From: UBA961 sp014191195
GTDB taxonomy: Bacteria > Bacteroidota > Ignavibacteria > Kapaibacteriales > UBA961
Assembly (NCBI GenBank): GCA_964204605.1
Contig: OZ123195.1
Coordinates: forward strand, 1,240,001-1,304,000
Reading direction: 5' to 3'
Length of the DNA stretch: 64,000 nt
The position numbers were made by a program, and so were the translations under genes. Positions 45,269 to 54,973 of this stretch are shown here, in pieces; position 1 is the first letter of the stretch; every line of letters begins with the position of its first letter. The notes beneath the pieces are model-generated. The model was given only the letters and a program-made list of their open reading frames with translations, made no database searches and was not told the DNA's origin.

Positions 45269-45290
45269 ATTTTTGATGAATTTTTGATGA
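45269..45290. repeat. 11-bp tandem duplication upstream of gyrB
   Basis: ATTTTTGATGA occurs twice in direct tandem (45269-45279, 45280-45290), about 100 bp before gyrB. On the minus strand TAAATTTG (45258-45265) lies just downstream and fits the -7 consensus, so the duplicate covers the region where the -33 element would be. Confidence 0.6.
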
Positions 45291-45313
45291 ATTATTATGG
45301 GAATAAAATGGTA

Positions 45314-46216
45314 TTATGCCCCATGAGGTCCAACTTTTGGAAGTGGCTTTTTTTCTTTAACATAAGTATTCATCCAACTATAAATTTCTTGATTACTTTC
45401 ATCTCTTCTACCTGCTAAAATATGATCTGCATTTTCGTACATAATCAATTTATATGGATGATTAGCTTTTTGGAGAGCAATGCATAAAGTAAAGGAATGC
45501 ATGGGGTCAACCCTTTTATCACCTGTGCCATGTAACACAAGCAAAGGTGTTGATTTACAAAGCTCATCAGCAAAAGTTACCGCACTTCTTTTTAATTCTT
45601 CCTGTTTTATCTTTTCTGCTGAGTCTTGATAATGTGCGAATGTTTTATAAATATAGGAGTCTTTTGGAATATCATGAAAATATGTTGGAGCACCTATAGT
45701 AACAGCTGCTTTAAAATTATTCATTGATCTTAACATCATTAAAGCCATCATTCCACCTCTACTGCCTCCGATGAGACCTATTCTTTCTTTGTCTACATAA
45801 GGTAATGATATCAATAATTGCAATAGAGCTTTTGCATCTTCAATATCATTTCCACCCCATTCTTCAATTCCTTCGCTACCACCGCTTCCTCTATATTGGC
45901 TTGCAGCTACTACATAACCCCAACTTGCATATAATACAATATACATTGCTGCTGATTCTGGAGTTAATGCGCCTTTTGGCCCAGTACCACCTCTATTAAA
46001 TATTATTGCAGGATATGTTTCAACCGATTGATCAGCAGATGGCAAAGCTAAATATCCAGCAATTGTAAGTCCTTGATTATGATAGGTTATGGAAAATAAT
46101 TGAACAGCAGAAAAATTCTTATACTCTTGTTCGGATAAGGTTCTTTTCTTCATATTCAAAATCGTATGTGGTATTGGTACTGGCTGAATACTTAAGAGCA
46201 TACCATTATGCATCAT
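45314..46216 (-). CDS. Alpha/beta hydrolase, S9-like (prolyl oligopeptidase domain)
   Basis: A 300-residue serine hydrolase. The nucleophile elbow is GGSRGG (GxSxG), preceded by RGSGGSEGIEEWGGNDIEDAKALLQLL (parts YRGSGGSEGIEEWGG and DIEDAKALLQ). The acid is in HGTGDKRVDP and the His in NADHIL. This layout is typical of S9 family C-terminal domains and dienelactone-type hydrolases. There is no signal peptide. It overlaps the preceding substrate-binding protein by 4 bp, so the two are cotranscribed. Confidence 0.85.
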   Translation of the reverse strand: MMHNGMLLSIQPVPIPHTILNMKKRTLSEQEYKNFSAVQLFSITYHNQGLTIAGYLALPSADQSVETYPAIIFNRGGTGPKGALTPESAAMYIVLYASWGYVVAASQYRGSGGSEGIEEWGGNDIEDAKALLQLLISLPYVDKERIGLIGGSRGGMMALMMLRSMNNFKAAVTIGAPTYFHDIPKDSYIYKTFAHYQDSAEKIKQEELKRSAVTFADELCKSTPLLVLHGTGDKRVDPMHSFTLCIALQKANHPYKLIMYENADHILAGRRDESNQEIYSWMNTYVKEKKPLPKVGPHGA

Positions 46217-47979
46217 TTTTTTATATCCGCATTAAACCAAACATACTTATACATTCTTTTATCCATTGGATTATTTTTATAACCCTCTACATATTGTTGA
46301 AGCATACGATAATCTTCATCGTATTGTAAAGCCATTAATGGAGCATTATCTATTGCGATTTGCTCTGCTTTGCGGTATAACTCTATTCGTTTTATTTTAT
46401 CATTTTCAGATAAAGCTGCTTCAAATAATTTGTCAAAATCCGCATTTTGAAATCTTGTATGATTAATTGGACTAGGCCTATCCTTTTGAGTTGGTACAAG
46501 TTTGCCATAAAACAGATTTAAGAAGCTTTCTGGATCTGGATAATCTGCTATCCATCCTAGACGGAAGAATTCAACTTTACCGGCATCAACTTCATCTAAA
46601 TGGCGTGCAAATTCTACTTGTTTTAATTGAACTTTAATGCCTAAATTTTTTGCTAATTGAGATTGTACAGCTTCTGCCATTTGAAGATTTCTTCCACCGC
46701 CATTATTTAGTTGCAATGAAATTTCTAATCCTTTACCAGATGGATAACCAGCTTCTGCAAGAAGTGTTCTTGCCTTATTGATATCAAAATCATAGCCTTT
46801 GATTAATTCACCATGATAATCCACCATTGATGGTGGTACTAAACCATGAATTCCTGGCCCTGAAGATTGTGATTTCATTACATATTTACGAATCTGCTCT
46901 CTGTCTATTCCATAATTCAAGGCTTGTCTTATTCTTTTATCACCAAACAGTTTACCTGTACATAGCATACCATAATATTGTGTAGATAAAGATGGTATAT
47001 GAAGAATTTTATAATTGGAATAAGCGGGCTTTGTCTTCTTTTGTTTATCTACAACATCTTGGAAAAATTCACTGGGGATACGAAAACTTTCTTCTAAATT
47101 CCCATTTTTACATTCTACAAATTGATTGTTTAAGTCTTTCATAAAAGAAAATGTAATGCCATCTAAATATGGTAATGAATTACCAAACTCATCCTTTTGC
47201 CAATAAGACTCATTTTTCTTTAAAATACATTCTCGTTCAGGTGTCCAAGAAATAAAGCGAAAAGGGCCAGTTCCAACAGGATGTTGAAAGAAATCCTTCC
47301 CATATTTTTCAACTGCTTCTTTGGGATGAATCAAAGTAACTCCAAGAGTAGCATAATATTCAAAAGGTGCAAATGGTTTTACTAAATCAATACGGAAGGT
47401 ATATGGATCGACAGCTACAAAGCCTTCTACATTCTTAATTGCTGGATCTTTATCTTGTTGTTGAGCTTCAATAGTAGCGCTATAATATAATGCAGCCCCT
47501 TTTACTTTATCTTTAAAGTATTCTGCTCCTAATGTTCTGGTTCTCGCATCAAGAATTCTATTAAATGAATATACAATATCTGCTGATGTACATTCTCTAC
47601 CTTTACCATTTGGAAAACAAGGATCATCATGGAATATTATCCCTTTTCTTATATGATATGTATACGATAATCCATCAGGAGAAATTTCCCATGATTCAGC
47701 TATGCAAGGCTGAAGCTTTAGATTTTCATCATATGTTAATAAGGTTTCATATATCTGATCTGCTATATGATGAGAGGTAGCATCATTTACTCCTACTGGA
47801 TCTAAAGATCGTAATTCGGCCATTTCATTTGCCCTATAAATTCCCCCAGAATATTTATCACCTTTCATCTTTTTTAAGATTGTTTCTGAAGAATTTTGCG
47901 AATTTCCTCCACAAGAAATCAATAATAATGCTAACATGATTATTAATGTATGGGTATACGATACTATGTTTTGTACCAT
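46213..47979 (-). CDS. ABC transporter substrate-binding lipoprotein, family 5 (peptide/nickel type)
   Basis: A 588-residue OppA/DppA-like protein. The lipobox is LLISC at about residues 19-23, followed by SLDPVGVNDATSHHIADQIYETLL, in parts LDPVGVN and DQIYETLL. Other family marks are SYTYHIRKGIIFHDD, DIVYSFNR, PFRFISWTPERE, KRIRQALNYGIDREQI (RIRQALNYGID) and IELYRKAEQIAIDNAP. Typical ligands are oligopeptides. No permease or ATPase gene is nearby, so it must use a distant transporter. Confidence 0.88.
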   Translation of the reverse strand: MVQNIVSYTHTLIIMLALLLISCGGNSQNSSETILKKMKGDKYSGGIYRANEMAELRSLDPVGVNDATSHHIADQIYETLLTYDENLKLQPCIAESWEISPDGLSYTYHIRKGIIFHDDPCFPNGKGRECTSADIVYSFNRILDARTRTLGAEYFKDKVKGAALYYSATIEAQQQDKDPAIKNVEGFVAVDPYTFRIDLVKPFAPFEYYATLGVTLIHPKEAVEKYGKDFFQHPVGTGPFRFISWTPERECILKKNESYWQKDEFGNSLPYLDGITFSFMKDLNNQFVECKNGNLEESFRIPSEFFQDVVDKQKKTKPAYSNYKILHIPSLSTQYYGMLCTGKLFGDKRIRQALNYGIDREQIRKYVMKSQSSGPGIHGLVPPSMVDYHGELIKGYDFDINKARTLLAEAGYPSGKGLEISLQLNNGGGRNLQMAEAVQSQLAKNLGIKVQLKQVEFARHLDEVDAGKVEFFRLGWIADYPDPESFLNLFYGKLVPTQKDRPSPINHTRFQNADFDKLFEAALSENDKIKRIELYRKAEQIAIDNAPLMALQYDEDYRMLQQYVEGYKNNPMDKRMYKYVWFNADIKK

Positions 47980-48057
47980 GTGAATATCCTGAAATATATT
48001 TTTTAGTTATTCTGCTTTACAAACTTACATTATGCTTCTACATTGCAGAAAAATAAT

Positions 48058-48097
48058 GAAAAAAAGGATAGATCCATGCGAGATTTATCCCTTTAAA
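48058..48097 (-). terminator. Intrinsic terminator of the FmdB-type gene
   Basis: On the minus strand AAAGGGATA can pair with TATCCTTTT (9 bp), with an inner ATC/GAT, and T's follow. It begins 20 bp after the gene's stop. Confidence 0.7.
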
Positions 48098-48116
48098 ACT
48101 ATCGAAATTTTATTGT

Positions 48117-48341
48117 TTAGGATTCAGAAGGTCCAGATTTTTTTACATAATCTGTTAGGTAAAAGCCCTTGCCATTAAATACCAAGCCAGAACCACTGAT
48201 TTTTTTAGTTACTTCCCCTTTTCCTTTTTCTATTTGTTCACAAACTTGATCTAAACAATGAGTAAGTGGCTCTGATTTGATAGATTGCAAATGATCAAAA
48301 ACTTTACCACATATAGTACATTGATATTCATAAATTGGCAT
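48117..48341 (-). CDS. FmdB-family zinc ribbon protein
   Basis: A 74-residue zinc ribbon protein. It starts MPIYEYQCTICGKVFDHLQSI, with CTIC as the first knuckle; the second pair (HC and VC near residues 28-33) is spaced unusually, THCLDQVCEQ. It ends in KKISGSGLVFNGKGFYLTDY, the typical FmdB C-terminus. Function of such proteins is unknown; some bind small RNA or regulators. Start 48341 is favoured because the family begins here. Divergent from trmO. Confidence 0.85.
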   Translation of the reverse strand: MPIYEYQCTICGKVFDHLQSIKSEPLTHCLDQVCEQIEKGKGEVTKKISGSGLVFNGKGFYLTDYVKKSGPSES

Positions 48342-48439
48342 AGTTAATTCCACATTTAGTAATAAACTGGGTAATTTAACGAAAGTCATATCAACTTATT
48401 GATTATTTCATCCCTTTTCTTTTATTTTTTTCATGATGT

Positions 48440-49147
48440 ATGACGGATCCACATATTCACATTGAACCTATTGGGGTTTTTCACACATATACAAAAGAGA
48501 AACATAGAGTTCCTCGCCAACCAGATAAAAATCTGGGGATTCACGGTTATATTCTTTTACATAAAGAGCATAATTATGAACAGGCAATACAAGATCTTGA
48601 CTCTTTTAGCCATATGTGGATTATCTTTCAATTTCATCAAGCTCTTCAATGGAAGCCCATGGTTTTGCCACCAAGAGGCAAACAAAAAAGAGGAGTTTTT
48701 GCTACTCGTTCTCCTTATCGTCCTAATCCAATTGGAATATCTGTTGTTTCATTAATATCAATACATGGTTTATGTATCGAAATTTCTGGAACAGATCTAT
48801 TAGATGAAACGCCAATTCTTGATATAAAGCCTTATATACCTTATGCAGATTGTATTTCTGAAGCAAATTCTGGCTGGCTTGATGCTATAGAAGAACCGAA
48901 TCTTATATTTAATATTAGTGATGATTGTTTGGTAGAAGCGTCGGAAATTAAAGAAAAAAAGGGAGTAGATATTATTCTACATATAAAGCAGTTATTAAGA
49001 GAATCTCCTTATCCACATCCTTATAGAAGAATTAAAAAAATTAATGAAGATGTGTATGAATTGAGCATTAGAACATGGAGAATTATATATACTGTTCATG
49101 AACACGATGAGAGTATGATCATTACAATTTTATCAATATCTCATTAA
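48440..49147 (+). CDS. trmO: tRNA (N6-threonylcarbamoyladenosine37-N6)-methyltransferase TrmO
   Basis: A 235-residue protein of the TsaA/UPF0066 fold. Motifs are IEPIGVFHT, RVPRQPD, FSHMWIIFQFH, RGVFATRSPYRPNPIG, DLLDETPILDIKPYIPYAD (DIKPYIPYAD). It methylates t6A37 in tRNA-Thr to m6t6A using SAM. The C-terminal ~75 residues form the usual second domain. Together with tsaD in the window it covers two steps at A37. Confidence 0.9.
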   Translation: MTDPHIHIEPIGVFHTYTKEKHRVPRQPDKNLGIHGYILLHKEHNYEQAIQDLDSFSHMWIIFQFHQALQWKPMVLPPRGKQKRGVFATRSPYRPNPIGISVVSLISIHGLCIEISGTDLLDETPILDIKPYIPYADCISEANSGWLDAIEEPNLIFNISDDCLVEASEIKEKKGVDIILHIKQLLRESPYPHPYRRIKKINEDVYELSIRTWRIIYTVHEHDESMIITILSISH

Positions 49148-49150
49148 GTA

Positions 49151-50923
49151 CTACAGCTTTTTTGTAAGTTCCTTGATATAATATGTTTGCATCATTCCTT
49201 TACCTTTAATATTCATGGGTTCTCTAGCATCCATTACAAAAGGAATGATATATTCAGTTTTCCCTGCACATTGTTGTTTTAATATATCTACTAAATCTTG
49301 GCTAGCATGAATATAACCTGGCTCTGAATTGGTTTCCATTCTACTTGCAGTATTTACTGCATCTCCCCATAAATCATAAGAATATTTATTTTCACCGATA
49401 ATTCCAGCAACTACATTTCCGCAATGAATACCAATTCTAAATCGTAATGGTATCATCGCATTCTTCACTTTAATTTCTCTTTGAACATTCATCATCGACA
49501 AAGCAGCGTATATTGTCATTAATGCATGATTTTCTACAGGTAATTGGGCTCCACATACGGCCATATAAGCATCACCTATCGTTTTGATTTTTTCTAGCTT
49601 GTAAGTATTACTTATCTCATCAAAAGAAGTAAATATAGAATCCATTAAATCTAGTAATTCTTCCGGTTCCAAAGCTTCAGATATCTCTGTAAATCCCGCT
49701 ACATCAAGAAATAAAACACAAACTCCTTTAAATCTATCTACTATTCTCTTTTCGCCATTTACTAATCGTTGAATAACGGAAGCGGGTAATATATTTTCTA
49801 ATATTGCAGATCTTTCAGCAGCAATAATACGCTCATGTTCAAATTCTTTTTCTTGAAGTAATTTTGTTCTTTCTGTTTCTAATTCCTGCACTTGTTTTTT
49901 TACATCTGCATTAATCAGATCTTGAGCCATTTCGACATGCATTTTATAGTGCATAAGGCTTTGTTTAAAATCTCCAGCATATTCCCACAATGAGCTTAAA
50001 TCTTTATGTAGATAAAGAATTCTATCCTTTAAGTCATGTTCCTTTGCAATAGTGAGTGCTTTATGTAAATAAAATTTGGACTTTTCAAAATCTTGCAAAG
50101 AAATATCAGCCTCATAGTACACTATTCCTAAATTGGAATAATTTTGAACCAATAAGGAAGCATGATTCATTTCTTCAGAAAGCGCCAAACTTTTACGTGA
50201 ATATTCTAGAGATAAAGAATAATCTTTCAATTTTAAATACATATGAGCCAGATTTGCCAATAAGGCAGTTAATGGCTTTTTCTCATCAAGATTCTGAAAT
50301 ATAGCTATAGAACGTAGAATATATTCCAGACCTTTATCATGCTGATCAAAATTGCTATAACATATTCCGATATTACAAAGAATTTTACCTTTTAATGGTT
50401 CATCATCGATGGTCTCTATTATACTTAATGCGGTTTTATAATAATCTAATGCAGACCCATATTCTACAATTAAACTATATGCATTTCCCAAATATGAATA
50501 ACTATTAGCTGTTTCATGTAAATCCCCTATTTCTTCGGCAATTCCCAACCCTTTTAAATGATAATCAATCGCTTTCGTTATTTCATTATTAGCAGCATAG
50601 GAAATTCCTAGTTTATTACATAATTGTGCTGCTTTTTGCATCAAACCTTTTTTTTCAAAAATCGAGCCCCCTTTTCTTATATATTCAATCGACTGACGGA
50701 ACATTGATAATTCGAAAGATACTCTTCCTAATAATGCATATGATTCTGCAATAAGTAAGTCATCTTCAATATTTTGAGCATGTATCAGAGCTTTTTGAGA
50801 ATAATCATATGCTAATTCAAAAGAAGCATTAATTGTTGCATGTTCGGCAAGCACTAAATATTCTTTAGTCAATTCTAATTCAGAATGTTGTGATTTCTCA
50901 ATTGAATTACTTAATGATTCCAT
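49151..50923 (-). CDS. Class III adenylate cyclase with N-terminal TPR domain
   Basis: A 590-residue cytoplasmic protein. Residues about 15-340 are TPR repeats (ESYALLGRVSFEL, AYSYLGNAYSLIVEYGSALDYYKTAL as two pieces SYSYLGNAY and GSALDYYKTAL). A coiled-coil linker follows, then the cyclase: metal Asp in LFLDVAGFTEIS and KIKTIGDAYMAVCG, purine-binding Lys in EKIK, Asp in YDLWGDAVNTASRME, with the Asn/Arg of the transition-state site. Lys and Asp favour ATP over GTP. No membrane helices. TPRs likely sense a protein partner. Monocistronic or with the MCE gene (33-bp gap). Confidence 0.92.
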   Translation of the reverse strand: MESLSNSIEKSQHSELELTKEYLVLAEHATINASFELAYDYSQKALIHAQNIEDDLLIAESYALLGRVSFELSMFRQSIEYIRKGGSIFEKKGLMQKAAQLCNKLGISYAANNEITKAIDYHLKGLGIAEEIGDLHETANSYSYLGNAYSLIVEYGSALDYYKTALSIIETIDDEPLKGKILCNIGICYSNFDQHDKGLEYILRSIAIFQNLDEKKPLTALLANLAHMYLKLKDYSLSLEYSRKSLALSEEMNHASLLVQNYSNLGIVYYEADISLQDFEKSKFYLHKALTIAKEHDLKDRILYLHKDLSSLWEYAGDFKQSLMHYKMHVEMAQDLINADVKKQVQELETERTKLLQEKEFEHERIIAAERSAILENILPASVIQRLVNGEKRIVDRFKGVCVLFLDVAGFTEISEALEPEELLDLMDSIFTSFDEISNTYKLEKIKTIGDAYMAVCGAQLPVENHALMTIYAALSMMNVQREIKVKNAMIPLRFRIGIHCGNVVAGIIGENKYSYDLWGDAVNTASRMETNSEPGYIHASQDLVDILKQQCAGKTEYIIPFVMDAREPMNIKGKGMMQTYYIKELTKKL

Positions 50924-50956
50924 GATTTTAGCGGCTATTAAATGAACGGTAAAAAA

Positions 50957-51901
50957 TTAAGGCCTTGTACCCAAACGAATATTTGCATTCAAACCATGCT
51001 CATGAACTTTATACAAAAAGCTATTAATAAGTAGAAGAGTAGAATCCAATTTATTGGATAATTTCCCATCATATATTAATTTATTTACAAAACCATCTTT
51101 CGTTTTTATATCACTAATTACAGACCTAGCATCTGAAATCATTCCATTTGCGCCTGCTACGGCAGTATCAGTTTTAGCAATAAGTCTTTTTCCAGAATCG
51201 GCTAAGCTATCAAGCTTTGTTAATAAAGATTGAACTTTAGGTTCATTATTATTAATTGCAGCCCTTGCTTCTTTAGCCAAACCTTGAAGATCTTTTACCA
51301 AAGTTCTTAAATTCTCTTTATTGTCACCTACCATAGAATGCAATGTAGCCACCATTTCATCAGCATTTTGAATGGTATTTTTTAATTGCTTAATAACTTT
51401 ACCATCTGCTAATAATTCATTTGTTTGGCTAAGTATTGTATCTAATTTTTTAACCATTCCTTTTGCATCTCCACCCAAATCCCCAAACAAAGCAATCAAT
51501 TCTGTTGCATCTACTGATAAAGTACCTTGTATCTCTTGCTGTGGCGAAAAAGAACCAGTTTTTCCAGGTTGTATATCTATTTTTTTTCCACCCGTTATTT
51601 CTAACATGCTGATTTTTGCAGTTGCATCGGCATAAAGATCAGAATAATCATCTAGAGAAGACATAATCTGAACGCCACCATTACTATTTTTTACAGACAT
51701 AACAGAACCTCGCTTAACTCCATTGATAAATAGAGGCGATCCAATATCGATTCCACCAGAAGAGGAAAATTTGAAGAGGACGGTTTTTTGAGATACACCC
51801 ACCAATAAGCCCTTGCCTATAGTAATTCCTGCTACAAGGAGAATGAGTGATGTCAAAGCAACTATTCCAACTCGGATTTCTTTGTTTGTGTCCGTGTTCA
51901 T
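50957..51901 (-). CDS. MlaD/MCE-family lipid-transport protein
   Basis: A 314-residue MCE-domain protein. One N-terminal membrane helix (residues about 9-30) is followed by the MCE domain: VLFKFSSSGGIDIGSPLFINGVKRGSVMSV, in parts FSSSGGIDIGSPLF and NGVKRGSV. After about residue 130 the chain is helical with repeated small residues (long coiled stalk). MCE proteins carry phospholipids between membranes. No mlaE/mlaF permease or ATPase is nearby. Start 51901 is favoured over 51982. Confidence 0.85.
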   Translation of the reverse strand: MNTDTNKEIRVGIVALTSLILLVAGITIGKGLLVGVSQKTVLFKFSSSGGIDIGSPLFINGVKRGSVMSVKNSNGGVQIMSSLDDYSDLYADATAKISMLEITGGKKIDIQPGKTGSFSPQQEIQGTLSVDATELIALFGDLGGDAKGMVKKLDTILSQTNELLADGKVIKQLKNTIQNADEMVATLHSMVGDNKENLRTLVKDLQGLAKEARAAINNNEPKVQSLLTKLDSLADSGKRLIAKTDTAVAGANGMISDARSVISDIKTKDGFVNKLIYDGKLSNKLDSTLLLINSFLYKVHEHGLNANIRLGTRP

Positions 51902-52098
51902 AGTATCAAGAATTGCTAAAATTAGTAAACACTGCAATGCGAACTTACCGCTTATTTTGTGTATGGCAAAACTTCTATTCATGAATATGTAATTGTAATG
52001 CTCACCTTGCCAATTTTAAGGATTCAATTAATTTCTTTTATGTATTTTGCAATCGTTATGTGGCATAAGAACTTTACACTTTCTATTGGTTTATCTTC

Positions 52099-53070
52099 AT
52101 GAATTTCTTCAAAGTTCACTGTATCTCTAAATTGATTTTTTCACTATGTTTTATCGTGGTAAATAGTTTACCATTAATTTCACAGCCCAGTTTTTTACGA
52201 TCTGATTATGGTATAATTACAGATACAAGATTTGATCAATTCAATGCAATTCCCGATAGTATTGTTTCATCAGGTTCTGCTGGAACAAATGTGTATTGGG
52301 ATTTCTCGGCTGTAAAGTTTCAGAATACTTTTCAAATTCTTCAATATCTGAAGGTTCAATTATCACCTTTTAATGAGATCAAAGCTGATTTTGTTTTAGA
52401 ACTTATTGATTCTCTTGCCAAGACTCAAGAATATGAAGCCTATTCTTTTACAGATTCGACATTTACTTTGGTAGGTAGTGGATATATAGATAAGAATAAC
52501 AACAAAAATTATTTCCCTTTAATCAAACAAGCTACATTATTAACATTTCCAATGGCATTTGGGGATACACTTTTCGATAAAAATGATATTAAGTCTTCTA
52601 AAAAAGTATACGATGGCTTTGGAACTTTAAGGATGAGATATGGCACAATTGATAGTGTAAAACGCATTACAGAAACGTATAAGCAAGGAGAAATTACTAT
52701 TGTTGAATATACTTGGTATGATGTTAATAATGCATCACCTGTTCTTATTATTACCGATGAGTTTGCTCCTAATAATACAATCCCTTTTAGACAAAACATG
52801 ATAATGCGAGTTAAGAAAGGAAAGTTTACATATTTAAAAGATCAAAAAACTCAAAGAACTTTACTGTGCAAGAATGGGTTTCTTTCATTTGATTATATAA
52901 ATATCCCCTCATTTGATTTTACATTGTATTCAATAGATGGTAAATGTTTGATGTCTGGTTCTCATTCTCAACCTGTATTGGATATTTCCCATTTAACAAT
53001 GGGAGTTTACTATATAATCTTAAAAAATCAACATACTTCAGATATCTATACTTTTACTAAGGATTATTAA
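52099..53070 (+). CDS. Secreted protein with T9SS-type sorting domain
   Basis: A 323-residue exported protein of unknown function. Signal peptide about residues 1-30 (ending ISQ). The middle region has YDGFGTLRMRYGTIDSVKRI, a pattern common in FCB-group secreted proteins. The C-terminal ~60 residues (FDFTLYSIDGKCLMSG, then LDISHLTMGVYYIIL) match a Por/T9SS type A sorting domain. No enzymatic motif. It ends 2 bp before the peptidase gene. Confidence 0.75.
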   Translation: MNFFKVHCISKLIFSLCFIVVNSLPLISQPSFLRSDYGIITDTRFDQFNAIPDSIVSSGSAGTNVYWDFSAVKFQNTFQILQYLKVQLSPFNEIKADFVLELIDSLAKTQEYEAYSFTDSTFTLVGSGYIDKNNNKNYFPLIKQATLLTFPMAFGDTLFDKNDIKSSKKVYDGFGTLRMRYGTIDSVKRITETYKQGEITIVEYTWYDVNNASPVLIITDEFAPNNTIPFRQNMIMRVKKGKFTYLKDQKTQRTLLCKNGFLSFDYINIPSFDFTLYSIDGKCLMSGSHSQPVLDISHLTMGVYYIILKNQHTSDIYTFTKDY

Positions 53071-53072
53071 GC

Positions 53073-54494
53073 ATGTTCAATCAAAAGAACATATCACTAT
53101 TGTTGCTTTGTTTTGCCTTAATATGTTATCCAGATAAATCCTATTCACAAGCCCCTAATGTAGTTTTTGATTATATATATCCCTATTCTGATGGAATCCC
53201 CATACATAGATTTAAAGAAAGACGTGAAAAAATTCTTAATACACATTCGCCAAAGTCTTTAATTGTATCATTATCTGCTGATATCAGAAATAGACAAAAT
53301 GACGTTGACTATGAGTATTGTCAGAATAGTAATTTTTGGTATGTAACAGGCATTCCTGATCCAAGTAGCGCTTTAATATTATCACCAGGTGGTATAAAGA
53401 AAGATGGGAATGTATATCATGAAATTGCTTTTTTACAAACGAGAAAAAAAGATAGAGAAGTTTGGTCTGGAACTTCTATGGGCCCTCAAGAAGCAATGTC
53501 TGTTTTGGGACTTGAAAAAGCAATTGCATATTCAGAGTTTAAAGATGTTTTATTGTCTTCATTACAGGGTATAGATACAGTCTTTTTTACAGGATTACCT
53601 ACTAATCAAATTAAGGTTCCTTTAGCAGATAAGCCATATTTTATCGAGACAGAACTTCGCAAAACATTGCAAGACAGTTTTCCTAATTTATATGTGAAAG
53701 TGCAATTACCCTTACTTATATCAATGAGAGAAATAAAGGATATTGATGAGATAAGGCTTATGCAAAAAGCTATAGATATTAGTATATCAGGTCATAAAGC
53801 AAGTATGAAGTCTGCAAAACCTGGCATGATGGAATATGAATTAGAAGCTGCAATGGAATATTCTTTTAAACAATTAGGCGCCGAAGATATAGGATATTCT
53901 TCCATTATGGGGTCTTCATATAATGCATGTATTCTACATTATACAAGAAATAAAAAACAGACTGAAAATGGGGATTTAGTTTTAGCTGATTGTGGTGCAG
54001 AATATCAGCATTATACAGCTGACATAACAAGAACCTATCCAATTAATGGTAAGTTTTCTGAAGAACAGAAAATTCTCTATGATATCGTGCTTGAAGCTCA
54101 AGACTCTGCAATGCAACATTGTACTGCTGGTGAAACTTTTAAAGCGCCACATAATGCTGCTCAAGCTATTCTTATGAAAAGATTAACCGAACTTGGGATT
54201 ATTCAAACTTCAGAACAGTTGAAATGGTATTTTATGCATGGTACTTCCCATTATTTAGGATTAGATGTTCATGATGCTGGAACAGGAGGAGTATTAAAGA
54301 ATAATTCTGTAATTACTGTAGAACCAGGTTTGTATATTCCAAAAGGTAGTCCATGCGATAAAAAATGGTGGAATATCGGAATAAGAATAGAAGATGATAT
54401 ATTGATAACAGATAATGGGCCCATTAATATGTCTGCAGCATTAGCTAGAACAACAAAAGACATTGAACAGTTAATGAATACTGTAGACAAATAA
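53073..54494 (+). CDS. Exported Xaa-Pro aminopeptidase (PepP/M24B)
   Basis: A 473-residue M24B metalloprotease. N-terminal creatinase-like domain after a signal peptide (residues 1-25, ending YSQ), then the pita-bread domain. Metal ligands are visible: LADCGAEYQHYTADITRTYP (two Asp), GTSHYLGLDVHD (His), TVEPGLY and GIRIEDD (two Glu). It removes N-terminal residues before proline. The signal peptide suggests the periplasm, while most PepP are cytoplasmic. Start 2 bp after the previous stop. Confidence 0.9.
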   Translation: MFNQKNISLLLLCFALICYPDKSYSQAPNVVFDYIYPYSDGIPIHRFKERREKILNTHSPKSLIVSLSADIRNRQNDVDYEYCQNSNFWYVTGIPDPSSALILSPGGIKKDGNVYHEIAFLQTRKKDREVWSGTSMGPQEAMSVLGLEKAIAYSEFKDVLLSSLQGIDTVFFTGLPTNQIKVPLADKPYFIETELRKTLQDSFPNLYVKVQLPLLISMREIKDIDEIRLMQKAIDISISGHKASMKSAKPGMMEYELEAAMEYSFKQLGAEDIGYSSIMGSSYNACILHYTRNKKQTENGDLVLADCGAEYQHYTADITRTYPINGKFSEEQKILYDIVLEAQDSAMQHCTAGETFKAPHNAAQAILMKRLTELGIIQTSEQLKWYFMHGTSHYLGLDVHDAGTGGVLKNNSVITVEPGLYIPKGSPCDKKWWNIGIRIEDDILITDNGPINMSAALARTTKDIEQLMNTVDK

Positions 54495-54544
54495 TTTCAC
54501 TTTTCTGCGTCTATATAGTGGCTTTATTTTTCAAGGAAAAAGTT

Positions 54545-54973
54545 ATGATTGAATATGTAATAGACAAAGTAGATTTGCACTCTTTATTAAGAGCTGTTGG
54601 CGTTTTACAAAATGATGAGCAAATCTTATTAGTTAACAATATAGATTTAAGAGATTATCGAAAGAAACAAGTAAGTATATTAGTTGATAATGTTAAAAAT
54701 GGTAATATATACCGTGCACCATTTGAAGAGTTAACAGAAAAAGAACTTGAAAATACTTTGTCTCACTTATATGCATTCGAACAATTTCTTTTAAGAGAAT
54801 TTATGCAAGTTCATCAACATATAAGTGGTGGGCAAGAAGAGTTAAAGAAAAGAAATTCTAAAGCTTCCGTAAATCAAGATGGAATTCCTTTAGATATAGA
54901 GCAGCATCTTTCTATGGCATTGCAGAATATTCTTAAACAAGATAAAAAGAATGATTCTCAAGATACAAATTGA
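54545..54973 (+). CDS. Hypothetical cytoplasmic protein
   Basis: A 142-residue protein I do not recognise. It begins MIEYVIDKVDLHSLLRAVGVLQ and has a helix-rich end (ELTEKELENTLSHLYAFEQFLLREFM, in parts ELTEKELENTL and YAFEQFLLREF). No membrane helix or signal peptide. AAGGAAA lies 5 bp before the ATG at 54545, so this start beats the upstream one at 54518. Its 3' end overlaps the antiporter's by 16 bp. Confidence 0.6.
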   Translation: MIEYVIDKVDLHSLLRAVGVLQNDEQILLVNNIDLRDYRKKQVSILVDNVKNGNIYRAPFEELTEKELENTLSHLYAFEQFLLREFMQVHQHISGGQEELKKRNSKASVNQDGIPLDIEQHLSMALQNILKQDKKNDSQDTN

